From the NCBI GenBank assembly GCA_949292945.1, contig CASFAX010000009.1, positions 1 through 48,405 on the forward strand: DNA of 48,405 nt, written 5' to 3'. Each line of letters begins with the position of its first letter. Position 1 is the first letter of the stretch. The DNA is from an uncultured Bacillota bacterium. GTDB taxonomy: Bacteria; Bacillota; Clostridia; Peptostreptococcales; Anaerovoracaceae. Of the stretch, positions 1-9,478 are shown in pieces. The position numbers were made by a program, and so were the translations under genes. The notes below the pieces were generated by a model that saw only the letters and a program-made list of their open reading frames with translations, did not search any database and was not told where the DNA came from.

Positions 1-734
1 CTGTCGGCAAGCTGGGTGAAACTCTCCTCATAACTGGTCATAAACAGGTTCCACGGTATGAAGCCTCCTTCGAGGAACACCTTCTGAAGGAAGGCCCACG
101 GCTTTTTCAGCCGCTTAAGTCTTGCAAAAGCCTTCAGGTTAAGGGTATCTATCTTCGTTTTCACCAGATTTACGAGAAATTCCTCTCCCGTATCCTCTGC
201 CGATTCCAGCATCTGCCTGTAGCAGGCTTTGTCCAGGACTATGTCTATATCCTGAGGATCTCCGCTCCTGCCGTAGAGGTCGGTAGCCTCTTTTATGGCG
301 TCCTTCATTATCACAGGCATGAAGTCGTAGTTTCTCTCCTTTACCATGACTACCGTCTTCATCATGTCCGTATCTCCCGATGAGATGAGGTAGTTGTCGT
401 CCGGCGTGACTCCGAGAAGCTCGGCCTTCAGGCAGACTTTGATGTTGTGATAGTCGTATGGAAAGAGCATAAACGCCAGCTCCTTCCTCTCCGGCAAAGT
501 GTTGTATATGAGATCAAAGAGGTTATTCTGCTCCCTTCTTATGAAGGCTTCCACATCGCCGTTTTTTAAGTCCTGGGAATCACCGTAGCCGTACTCTTTC
601 AGGATTACGTCTGCCGCATCCAGGTCTCTGCTGGCGATGACCCGGGAAAGATCCTTTCTGGTCATGAGATTTCTGGAGAAACATCCGATAAAGGCGTCCG
701 CAAAGATGTATTCGTCTTTCTTTCTCTTTGCCAT
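1..734 (-). CDS. ntpC: V-type ATP synthase subunit C (partial, 3' end off window)
   Basis: This is the central-stalk/membrane connector subunit (C/d type) of an A/V-type ATP synthase, which docks the rotor shaft on the proteolipid ring. About 244 codons are visible from the ATG at 734; the family is usually near 330 residues, so the C-terminus lies beyond the left edge. The visible part is helical and hydrophilic, with repeats such as FIGCFSRNLM and LMTSYEESF typical of the family. The start has a good ribosome site (AAGGAGAG) 6 bases upstream. It lies 11 bp after subunit E and fits the order G-I-K-E-C. I did not see the catalytic A and B subunits, which should lie further left. The call rests on position and general family resemblance rather than a diagnostic motif. 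Confidence 0.8.
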   Translation of the reverse strand, partial: MAKRKKDEYIFADAFIGCFSRNLMTRKDLSRVIASRDLDAADVILKEYGYGDSQDLKNGDVEAFIRREQNNLFDLIYNTLPERKELAFMLFPYDYHNIKVCLKAELLGVTPDDNYLISSGDTDMMKTVVMVKERNYDFMPVIMKDAIKEATDLYGRSGDPQDIDIVLDKACYRQMLESAEDTGEEFLVNLVKTKIDTLNLKAFARLKRLKKPWAFLQKVFLEGGFIPWNLFMTSYEESFTQLAD

Positions 735-745
735 TTTATCTCTCC

Positions 746-1327
746 TTACTTAAACAGCCTTGCCGCAACTTCCGGCACCAGCTCGCTTCTCATAGCCTCA
801 ATTCTCGCTTCCACGCTTCCGTTTACGTAGACGCTTCCGCGCTTTACTATGACGCCTGCCTTTATTTTCCTCGTCTCGTCTGAAAGGACGTACTTTCCGG
901 CAGGGTTCTTTTCTCCGAGGAGTTTTTCCAGCTTTTCACCGTAAAGGCTTCTGTCCCTTTCGTTCAAAATGAGCTCTCCCCCTTCGGGAGCAAGGCTTTC
1001 CGCCGTATCTGCAAGGAATTTCAGATACACATCCTCTTCAAGACCGGAAATCTTCTTTATGGCTTCTCCCAGGCATCTTTCTATGAGTACCTGCTTTTCT
1101 TCCAGTATGAGCTTACCTGCATCTATCTTCGCGACGGAAACGTTTCGCTCCACCATGGCGGCTCTTTCCGCTTCCCCGTCAGCTCTTACAGCTTCTCTCT
1201 TTTCCTCGGCCTCTTTTCTGGCCGCTGCAAGGATTTCCTCCTTCTTTGCGGCAGCCTCCTGAGCGATGGCGGCAGCTTCCCTTTCGGCGTCATATATTAT
1301 TTTAGAAGTAATGTTGTCTATTGCCAT
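746..1327 (-). CDS. ntpE: V-type ATP synthase subunit E (peripheral stalk)
   Basis: This is the peripheral-stalk subunit, which with the G/H-like subunit forms the stator linking the catalytic head to subunit I. The first 70 residues are rich in Ala, Glu, Lys and Arg with heptad character, as expected for the coiled-coil half. The C-terminal half holds the globular domain ending in EAMRSELVPEVAARLFK. A GTG at 1336 would add three residues, but the ATG at 1327 is better placed after AAAGGA, so I chose it (193 residues, normal length). It follows the K subunit by about 36 bp and precedes subunit C by 11 bp, in one operon. Confidence 0.9.
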   Translation of the reverse strand: MAIDNITSKIIYDAEREAAAIAQEAAAKKEEILAAARKEAEEKREAVRADGEAERAAMVERNVSVAKIDAGKLILEEKQVLIERCLGEAIKKISGLEEDVYLKFLADTAESLAPEGGELILNERDRSLYGEKLEKLLGEKNPAGKYVLSDETRKIKAGVIVKRGSVYVNGSVEARIEAMRSELVPEVAARLFK

Positions 1328-1363
1328 ATGACTCACATCCTTTTTACGGATTTCAATCCCGGT

Positions 1364-3814
<2,451 letters not shown>

Positions 3815-3828
<14 letters not shown>

Positions 3829-4141
3829 TTATGTTCACTATCCTTTCTGTCACGTAGGCCACCGCCTCAGGGAAATTAGGCTCGGCCCGCTGGGCTATGA
3901 CCGACTGCTGTCTCTTGGCCTCCGCCATAGCGGTTTCGTATTCCTTCTTCGCCTCCTCTTCCCCTTTTTCTACGAGAGTCCTGTATATACTCTCAGCCTC
4001 ATCCCCGGCCTTCTCTCTCAGCCGGGCGGCGTCCTTTTCTGCCTTTTCCATAAGTTCCCTGGCATCTGATCTGGCCTTCTTCAGAGTTTCGTCGGCTTTC
4101 GCCTCTGCCTCCCTCACCAGATTCAGCTCTCTTGAAAACAT
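3815..4141 (-). CDS. V-type ATP synthase subunit G/H-like, first gene of operon
   Basis: This 108-residue protein is almost entirely a charged, Ala-rich predicted coiled coil (about residues 5-85), matching the small peripheral-stalk subunit called G, H or AhaH that pairs with subunit E. The C-terminal tail VAYVTERIVNISVDS resembles that of family members. The start ATG at 4141 follows GGGGAGGTGACGG. It overlaps subunit I by 14 bp and is the first gene of the ATP synthase operon as read on the minus strand, directly downstream of the promoter near 4261-4289. Such coiled coils are low in information, so the call depends heavily on position. Confidence 0.82.
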
Positions 4142-4260
4142 ATTCCGTCACCTCCCCGAGTACCGCCGGTAAATCCTCAGACGAATTTTTCCGCGATACG
4201 ATGTAATTCTGACTTTACTCAATTCTTTTCCCCTTTAAGTAAAATCAAAATATTGCACCT

Positions 4261-4289
4261 ATTTTACACAGATTATACCCTAAAATCAA
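4261..4289 (-). promoter_or_regulatory. Sigma-70 type promoter for the V-type ATPase operon
   Basis: On the minus strand there is TTGATT (4289-4284), a 17-base spacer and TAAAAT (4266-4261) preceded by TG two bases upstream, i.e. an extended -10. A second possible -10, TATAAT, lies at 4277-4272. It sits about 120 bp upstream of the first ATPase gene with no other gene between. Confidence 0.55.
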
Positions 4290-4309
4290 CCAAAATACTC
4301 CCCGTTTCC

Positions 4310-4330
4310 TTAAGTATACAGTGTACTTAA
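4310..4330. promoter_or_regulatory. 21-bp near-perfect palindrome upstream of the ATPase promoter
   Basis: The site reads TTAAGTATAC, a central A, then GTGTACTTAA; nine of ten bases pair. A further half-site, TTAGTACAC, follows directly. It lies 21 bp upstream of the -35 box of the ATPase operon, where an activator or a regulator acting by looping would bind. The binding protein is unknown. Confidence 0.4.
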
Positions 4331-4424
4331 ATTAGTACACGATGCTAACAGGTGGTGGCTGGTGAAGCCTCGCGAGGGGCTCTCGGAGACTGGCAGGGGC
4401 TGGCAAAAGGGCCCTTAAGGACTG

Positions 4425-4623
4425 GTTCGATGTGAAGTCCTATTTTGCGCGGTGAGGTCGAACACTTTTTCGATGTATAGCGGCAATTTGATGTCTCAGG
4501 TCGAACTTCTCAGGAGCCGGAGCGATGTAAACTGCTGATTTGTTCGACCTCAGTGCCAATTTCAGGCTTTGAGACCGAAAAAACGCTCGACCCACGAGCA
4601 GGATTTCGCCTTCAAGGTCGAAC
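4425..4623. repeat. Intergenic element A: four inverted-repeat units, arm GTTCGA(T/C)(G/C)
   Basis: Left arms begin at 4426 (TTCGATGT), 4469 (TTCGATGT), 4543 (TTCGACC) and 4586 (CTCGACC). The matching right-arm cores (TCGAAC or CCGAAA) begin at 4458, 4501, 4575 and 4618, always 32 bases after the left arm. Left-arm offsets are 0, 43, 117 and 160. Right arms are GGTCGAAC in three units, which pair exactly with the third left arm and through a G-U wobble with the first two. The element lies between whiA and the ATPase operon. An ORF of 130 codons runs across it on the minus strand but is repetitive and has no ribosome site, so I treat the region as non-coding. Confidence 0.8.
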
Positions 4624-4642
4624 ATAGGGAAAGCGGCGGTTG

Positions 4643-4908
4643 CTTCAGTGCGAGCGCAGCAATCAGCCAAGTCGCTCAGCAAGCAGACGACAGTTGCTGC
4701 CATGCTGGAACACCAATCTCTGCGGCGCTGAAATTGCACTGAAGGTGTCGGTGCTACTTTCTCTATCAAAAAATGAGAAATACGAGCACAAAAAAGCTCG
4801 TATTTCAATGCAGAGTCAATATTCAGGAGCACCGAACCCTTTGATTTCCAGTGGATGGTGCTCCTATCTTCATTTATTTAGTCGTTTTAGTACCATTTCT
4901 GTGGTACT
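4643..4908. other. Run of perfect hairpins between element A and whiA
   Basis: Four inverted repeats follow one another: CTTCAGTGC at 4643-4651 pairs with GCACTGAAG at 4736-4744 and encloses further GC-rich repeats; an 11-bp stem pairs 4777-4787 with 4796-4806; AGGAGCACC at 4825-4833 pairs with GGTGCTCCT at 4857-4865; AGTACCA at 4889-4895 pairs with TGGTACT at 4902-4908. All stems are perfect and each has its own sequence. There is no convincing gene in 4142-5015. The run could be a structured RNA or stacked terminators, although only the second has a clear A/T tract in its loop and none is followed by a long T run. Confidence 0.5.
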
Positions 4909-5015
4909 GATGATGATAAAAATCGTCAAATCCGAGTACGCGCCTTGCTACCCATCGCGAACACGTCGGTCTCAGTCCGAAAAAGAGTTCTCGTAAATGT
5001 CGATAACGACTCCTA

Positions 5016-5960
5016 TTACCTTAATTTCCCTGCTATTTCCTCTATTTTCTTGAACCTGTTGTTGAGGCCGGACTTTTTCATGGGCGGATTCATCATCTCT
5101 GCCAGCTGGGTCAGGCTGGCTTCCGGGTTTTCAAGGCGCAGCTCTGCTGCTTCCCGGAGCTTTGGCGGCAAAGAGACGAGGCCCTTTTTTTCCTCTATCT
5201 TCCTTATCCACTCTATCTGCTTCTGGGCGGCGTTGATGGTTCTGTCGGCGTTGGCGGTGTCGCAGTTGGTTATGCGCACCGTTTCGTTTACCAGTTCCTT
5301 CTTAATCTTTACGTTTTCAAAGGCAAGCATCTGTGTGTGGGCGCCCATTATGGCCAGGGTGTCGCAGATGTAGTCGGAATTCTTCATGTATACGGCATAC
5401 CCTGTTCTCCGGCTGACGGTTTTTGCCGATAAATCCACGAAGGTGTTTATCATCTTCCTGAGGTCGTCGGCAAGCTTCTTTGACGCGCAGAGGATTTCCA
5501 GGTGGTAGGCCTTTTCCGGATCCGATACGCTGCCGGAACCCATGAACACCCCGCGCAAATACGACTTTCTGCAGCATTTGGTGCGGATAAGGTCATCGTA
5601 AATTCCGTCTGAAATGTAGTTGTTGCCCTCGCGGACGAGGAGGATACCCGTCTCCCTGAGTATCTGCTCGCTTCGCATTTCCGGGCCTATGGTCAGCATG
5701 TAGACGTACCCCTTTTTCAGGTTGGTGCCCTCGCCTATCTCAAGCTCCGTATCCACCTGAAAGTAGTCCTTTATGAGTTTTTTGTAGTGGCGGGCTACCG
5801 CCGGATTGTCGGTGGTTATAACTATCTTGAACTTTCCGCCTCCCGCAAGGCGTATGCTTCCGGACACGCGGACAAAGCCTGCAATTTCCGCCAGCTGGCA
5901 GCATTTCTTCGGCGGATAAACTCTCGAAAGCTCGTTTTTCGTCTCAGTTGAAAATGACAT
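5016..5960 (-). CDS. whiA: WhiA DNA-binding regulator
   Basis: WhiA is a conserved Gram-positive protein linked to cell division, and to sporulation in actinomycetes. It joins a homing-endonuclease-like N-terminal fold (about residues 1-200) to a C-terminal helix-turn-helix (about 220-310). The start MSFSTETKNELSR matches the usual beginning, so I chose the ATG at 5960 rather than a TTG nine codons upstream; it is preceded by GAGAGG. The 314 residues are normal length. LREAAELRLENPEASLTQLA in the C-terminal part is the recognition-domain region. In most Firmicutes it follows rapZ and yvcK; here kce lies between rapZ and whiA with a terminator, so whiA should have its own promoter, which I could not identify with confidence. 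Confidence 0.96.
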   Translation of the reverse strand: MSFSTETKNELSRVYPPKKCCQLAEIAGFVRVSGSIRLAGGGKFKIVITTDNPAVARHYKKLIKDYFQVDTELEIGEGTNLKKGYVYMLTIGPEMRSEQILRETGILLVREGNNYISDGIYDDLIRTKCCRKSYLRGVFMGSGSVSDPEKAYHLEILCASKKLADDLRKMINTFVDLSAKTVSRRTGYAVYMKNSDYICDTLAIMGAHTQMLAFENVKIKKELVNETVRITNCDTANADRTINAAQKQIEWIRKIEEKKGLVSLPPKLREAAELRLENPEASLTQLAEMMNPPMKKSGLNNRFKKIEEIAGKLR

Positions 5961-6031
5961 GGAAAACTTATACCTCTCATTGCTCAAAGTGTGCTTCTGT
6001 CAAAGGTTATCATAAAAGGAGCTCACTTTGT

Positions 6032-6067
6032 TAAAAAAGAAGCCCCACTCCTGCTGAAGTGAGGCTG
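6032..6067 (-). terminator. Rho-independent terminator of kce
   Basis: On the minus strand AGCCTCACT and AGTGGGGCT (6066-6041) form a stem with one G-U pair, followed by a T-rich tract ending in six T (6038-6033). It stands 18 bp after the kce stop codon and separates kce from whiA. Confidence 0.85.
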
Positions 6068-6084
6068 CAATTAAGTTACGTCAG

Positions 6085-6915
6085 TTATTTTCTCGGTGGA
6101 AGGGAGAGGATTTCTCTTGCCTCGTCAGGTGTGGCGATTTCTCTTCCCAGAAGTTTTGCAAGAGCCACTGCCTTTGCTACCATTTCGCCGTTGCTCTTTG
6201 CGAGAACGCCCTTTTCAAGGTAGAGGTTGTCTTCAAAACCTACTCTTACATGTCCTCCCATGGAAATGGTTGCAGCGGCAATGTGCCATGCGTTCTTTCC
6301 AAGACCTGTAGCGGTCCAGGTGGATCCAGCAGGAATGGAGTTTGCCATGTAAACCAGATCTCTTACTGTAGCGGACATCTGTACGCCGAGAACGAAGTCG
6401 AAGTGAAGCGGATGAACCAGCAGACCCTTTCTGTCAGCAACTTTGAGAGCCAGGTCGATCATTCCCTTGTCGAATACTTCAAGCTCAGGCTTTATGCCTC
6501 TTTCCTTAAGGATAGTAGCGAAGTTTTCTATGGTAGTGTTGGTGTTGGTGAAGATCTCGTCTCCGCCGAAGTTGCATGTACCGCAGTCAAGAGTAGCCAT
6601 TTCAGGGGTAGGAACGATTTCGGTAGACTGAAGTCTCTCAAGGTCTGTCATTCCAACTGCTCCGCCTGTGGAAGGCTGGATGATTACATCCGGGCACTCT
6701 TTTCTGATAGCGTCCACACAAACCTGGAATCTTTCCTTGCTCTGAGTAGGAGTTCCATCGTCTTCTCTTACATGAAGATGGATGAGTGCAGCTCCTGCAT
6801 CATAAGCGGATTTAGCTTCCCTTACAATTTCCTCTACAGTGTAAGGAACTGCAGGGTTCTGCTCCTTAGTAACTTCTGCGCCGCATATGCATGCGCTGAT
6901 GATAAGTTTGTCCAT
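6085..6915 (-). CDS. kce: 3-keto-5-aminohexanoate cleavage enzyme (BKACE family)
   Basis: Kce condenses 3-keto-5-aminohexanoate with acetyl-CoA to give acetoacetate and 3-aminobutyryl-CoA in lysine fermentation. The 276 residues fill the TIM-barrel family length. E14, H46 and H48 (in HLHVR) are the expected zinc ligands, and S82 with the GGHVRVGFEDN loop (R224, E228, D229) the substrate residues. The long stretch around AKSAYDAGAALIHLHVR is very close to authentic Kce as I remember it, so I favour Kce over another BKACE specificity. It has an AAAGGAG ribosome site, its own promoter in the end of rapZ and a terminator. No other gene of the lysine pathway is in the window, though the activator at 15885-17957 has a sensor like the preceding enzyme of that pathway. 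Confidence 0.85.
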   Translation of the reverse strand: MDKLIISACICGAEVTKEQNPAVPYTVEEIVREAKSAYDAGAALIHLHVREDDGTPTQSKERFQVCVDAIRKECPDVIIQPSTGGAVGMTDLERLQSTEIVPTPEMATLDCGTCNFGGDEIFTNTNTTIENFATILKERGIKPELEVFDKGMIDLALKVADRKGLLVHPLHFDFVLGVQMSATVRDLVYMANSIPAGSTWTATGLGKNAWHIAAATISMGGHVRVGFEDNLYLEKGVLAKSNGEMVAKAVALAKLLGREIATPDEAREILSLPPRK

Positions 6916-6982
6916 TGGTCTTCTCCTTTAAATCTCTATTACCTGTACCGGCTGATTTTCCGGCACCGTTAAACTAAACTAG

Positions 6983-7011
6983 ATTATATCATCAAATGTC
7001 CCGGTGTTCAA
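6983..7011 (-). promoter_or_regulatory. Sigma-70 type promoter of kce
   Basis: TTGAAC (7011-7006), a 17-base spacer and TATAAT (6988-6983) on the minus strand lie across the 3' end of rapZ, about 70 bp before kce. A hairpin (GTGCCGG pairing with CCGGTAC, about 6951-6968) lies in the leader. Confidence 0.6.
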
Positions 7012-7855
7012 GTGTGAGCCTGAGCCCCTCTTTTCCGTTCAGCCTCCTGTACATGCAGTTTGCCATGGTAACGCTGCGGTGCTGGCCTCCCGTGCATCCG
7101 AAGGCTATGTTCAGGTGATACTTTCCTTCCTTCATATATGCCGGAATCATCTCCATGAGCATGGCTTCAAAAGCATCTGCAAAGTCAGCCGCTACCTTCT
7201 GCTTCATCACGTAGTCGTAGACTTTTTTGTTGTTTCCCGTAAGCTTCTTCAGGCTTTTGACGTAATAGGGGTTCGGTATGAACCTCATGTCCAAAACCAT
7301 GTCGGCTTCGGCCGGAATTCCCTTCTTAAATCCGAAGGAAGTTATATTTACGGCAAAGGACGATTCCCCTTTCTCCTCGCCGAACAGCCTCTCTATTTCC
7401 CTCTTCAGGCCGGCTACCTTCATTCCCGTCGTATCTATTATGTAGTCGGCCGTCGCTCTAACGTCTGCCAGCGCGTCCTTTTCCCTTTCGATTACCTCCC
7501 TGCTGGTGGAGCCTGCCGCCAGAGGATGGTTCCTCCTGGTTTCGTTGTACCGCTTTATGAGGGTTTCGTCGGAGGCTTCAATGAAGAGAACCTTACAGTC
7601 TATCCTGTCGTCCTTTCTCAAATCGGCTATACACGATATGAGGTCCGAAAAGAACTCGCCGCCTCTCACGTCCACCACAAAGGCTGCCTTATCTATTTTC
7701 TTCTTGGACAAAGCCGTCAAATCTATGAAATCCCTTATGAGAGCAGGAGGCATGTTGTCCACGCAGTAATACCCTCTGTCCTCAAACCAGTCTATGGCGT
7801 TGGTCTTGCCCGAGCCGGAAAGCCCCGTCACTATTACGGTCTCCAAAACATCCAT
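6992..7855 (-). CDS. rapZ: RapZ/YvcJ nucleotide-binding RNase adapter
   Basis: RapZ-family proteins bind nucleotides and UDP-sugar metabolites and in enterobacteria deliver the GlmZ small RNA to RNase E; the Gram-positive role is less clear. The Walker A motif is GLSGSGKT at residues 11-18. The second conserved block is IAFGCTGGQHRSV near residues 250-263, the C-terminal ligand-binding pocket. The 287 residues are the usual length. It starts 5 bp after the PHP gene, in the order murB, PHP, rapZ found in many clostridia, which links it to cell-wall precursor control. The gene that normally follows, yvcK, is absent. Confidence 0.96.
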   Translation of the reverse strand: MDVLETVIVTGLSGSGKTNAIDWFEDRGYYCVDNMPPALIRDFIDLTALSKKKIDKAAFVVDVRGGEFFSDLISCIADLRKDDRIDCKVLFIEASDETLIKRYNETRRNHPLAAGSTSREVIEREKDALADVRATADYIIDTTGMKVAGLKREIERLFGEEKGESSFAVNITSFGFKKGIPAEADMVLDMRFIPNPYYVKSLKKLTGNNKKVYDYVMKQKVAADFADAFEAMLMEMIPAYMKEGKYHLNIAFGCTGGQHRSVTMANCMYRRLNGKEGLRLTLEHRDI

Positions 7856-7860
7856 CTCTC

Positions 7861-8616
7861 TTAAACCTCTTCAATATTCACTATGCGCTCTGCGTCAAGT
7901 CCTGCCGCAAGAGCACGCTTTACCCCGTTTTCAAAGCTTCCCACCCTTTCCGAAGTGTGGGCGTCGCTGCTGACTACGAACTTCACATCGTACTCAGCGC
8001 AGATCCTGATTTCCTCCTCGGTTAGGTGTGAATGCCACGTGCTTATCTCCATCCACGTGCCTCTCGCCTCGCAGGCTTTGGCAAGCTCCCTTATGTCAAA
8101 CTTTGCCTTGTCCCCCGGGTGGGTCAGAATTTTTATGTCGTTTTCGTAGAGGCACTTTACCGTCATATCGGTGTTTGCGGTCATAAGTTTTCTGGCAGAT
8201 CCTGCCGGAATGACTCCGCCCTTTGCAATGCCGTTTTTGAGACAGTTTCCGTGAAGCACGCCGTAGTGATATCCTGCGATAACGAAGTCGAATATCTTCT
8301 TTTCCCTTTCATTAAGGTCTATGTACGGCGCCCGTTTCAGAACGTTTGCCTCAACGCTCAGGTATATGTCTATGTCGGAATAGAGCTTGTTCAGCCTGTC
8401 CACTTCCGCCCTCATTATGGTAAAATCGCCCCGCTTCACTCCATAGAAGATGTGACCCGGGCCGTGGTCGGAAATGGCGATGGCCTTGAGCCCCTTCTCC
8501 CGGGCAACCTTGACGTTATCCTCTATGCTTCCCTTTCCGTGGGAAAAGGTCGTGTGGGTGTGATAGTCAAAGGTCATCCGGTAAGTTCTGCCGTTAATTT
8601 CTGCCGTATTTGTCAT
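7861..8616 (-). CDS. PHP-domain metal-dependent phosphoesterase
   Basis: The 251-residue protein is a single PHP domain of the HisK/YcdX type. H19 and H21 (in DYHTHTTFS), H52 in SDHGPGH, the glutamate in SVEANV, the histidine in AGYHYG, THPGD and the C-terminal SSDAH give the full set of metal ligands, so it should be active as a phosphatase or phosphodiesterase. The substrate is unknown. It overlaps the end of murB by 23 bp and precedes rapZ by 5 bp, a conserved arrangement in clostridia that suggests a link to wall synthesis or nucleotide signalling. Confidence 0.88.
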   Translation of the reverse strand: MTNTAEINGRTYRMTFDYHTHTTFSHGKGSIEDNVKVAREKGLKAIAISDHGPGHIFYGVKRGDFTIMRAEVDRLNKLYSDIDIYLSVEANVLKRAPYIDLNEREKKIFDFVIAGYHYGVLHGNCLKNGIAKGGVIPAGSARKLMTANTDMTVKCLYENDIKILTHPGDKAKFDIRELAKACEARGTWMEISTWHSHLTEEEIRICAEYDVKFVVSSDAHTSERVGSFENGVKRALAAGLDAERIVNIEEV

Positions 8617-9478
8617 CTATAATCCTCACCTCCGGTTCCAGTCTTATTCCCGTCTTATCCTGCACCGTATTCTGCACCAGGTGCATAAGGTCAATTATAT
8701 CCTGAGGAGTTGCGCCGCCTGCGTTTATGACAAAACCTGCATGCTTTGGCGACACCTGTGCTCCCCCTACGCTTATACCCTTAAGTCCCGCATCTTCCAC
8801 CAGCTTTCCCGCAAAATGTCCGGGAGGCCTTTTAAAGAAGCTTCCCGCGCTGGGGTACTGAACCGGCTGTTTCTCGTTCCTCTTTGCTGTAAGTTCATTC
8901 ATCTTTCCTCTGATTTCCGCCTTTTCGCCCTTTGTCAGACGAAGACCTACGGACACCACCACGTCCCCCGACGTCTGAATGGCGCTGTGACGGTACGACA
9001 GGTCAAGATCCTCCGGGCGCAAAGTCTTAAGCTCCCGGCCGTCTGCGGAAACCACGTTTACAATCTCAACTATGTCCTTCATTTCGCCGCCGTAGGCTCC
9101 CGCGTTCATAAAGACCGCGCCGCCAATGCTTCCGGGAATTCCCGACGCGAACTCGAAGCCCGCAAGGGAATTTTCAAGGGCTGCCGAAGCCATTTTGCTC
9201 ATGAGAGTCGAAGCCCCGCATACTAAAAGCGTATCGTCTTTTACCGATATATTCGAAAAGCCTTCTCCCAGCTTTACCACAGTGCCCGGATATACGTCCG
9301 CAGCAAATAGGGTATTGCTTCCGTTTCCTAGAAGAAGGTGAGGTTCCCCGGACCCGGCAAGCTCCGAAAGAATCTCCCTAAGCTCCTCCACGTTTTCCAC
9401 CGTCACGAGCTGCTTCACCTTCCCGCCTGTGCGAAAAGATGTGTACCCGCTCATATCAACGTCGTATCTATATTCCAT
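8594..9478 (-). CDS. murB: UDP-N-acetylenolpyruvoylglucosamine reductase
   Basis: MurB makes UDP-N-acetylmuramic acid by reducing the enolpyruvyl ether with NADPH, a cytosolic step of peptidoglycan synthesis. The FAD-binding blocks are visible: LLGNGSNTLF, SGIPGSIGGAVFMNAGAYG and YRHSAIQ. The catalytic serine lies in PSAGSFFKRP and the C-terminal glutamate in LEPEVR. At 294 residues and without the extra loop it is a type II MurB. Its start codon shares one base with the stop of the AI-2E-family gene (TAATG), so the two are translationally coupled. The end overlaps the PHP gene. Confidence 0.97.
   Translation of the reverse strand: MEYRYDVDMSGYTSFRTGGKVKQLVTVENVEELREILSELAGSGEPHLLLGNGSNTLFAADVYPGTVVKLGEGFSNISVKDDTLLVCGASTLMSKMASAALENSLAGFEFASGIPGSIGGAVFMNAGAYGGEMKDIVEIVNVVSADGRELKTLRPEDLDLSYRHSAIQTSGDVVVSVGLRLTKGEKAEIRGKMNELTAKRNEKQPVQYPSAGSFFKRPPGHFAGKLVEDAGLKGISVGGAQVSPKHAGFVINAGGATPQDIIDLMHLVQNTVQDKTGIRLEPEVRIIDDKYGRN

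Noticed and set aside
4440-4832. 130-codon minus-strand ORF across element A
   Set aside because: It lacks a ribosome site, is made of repeated arm sequences and resembles no protein; the fixed spacing of the arms explains the sequence better.
7004-7864. 286-codon plus-strand ORF opposite rapZ
   Set aside because: It is the antisense shadow of rapZ, whose protein has clear family motifs; the same applies to the other long opposite-strand ORFs over murB, the flavoprotein and hydB.
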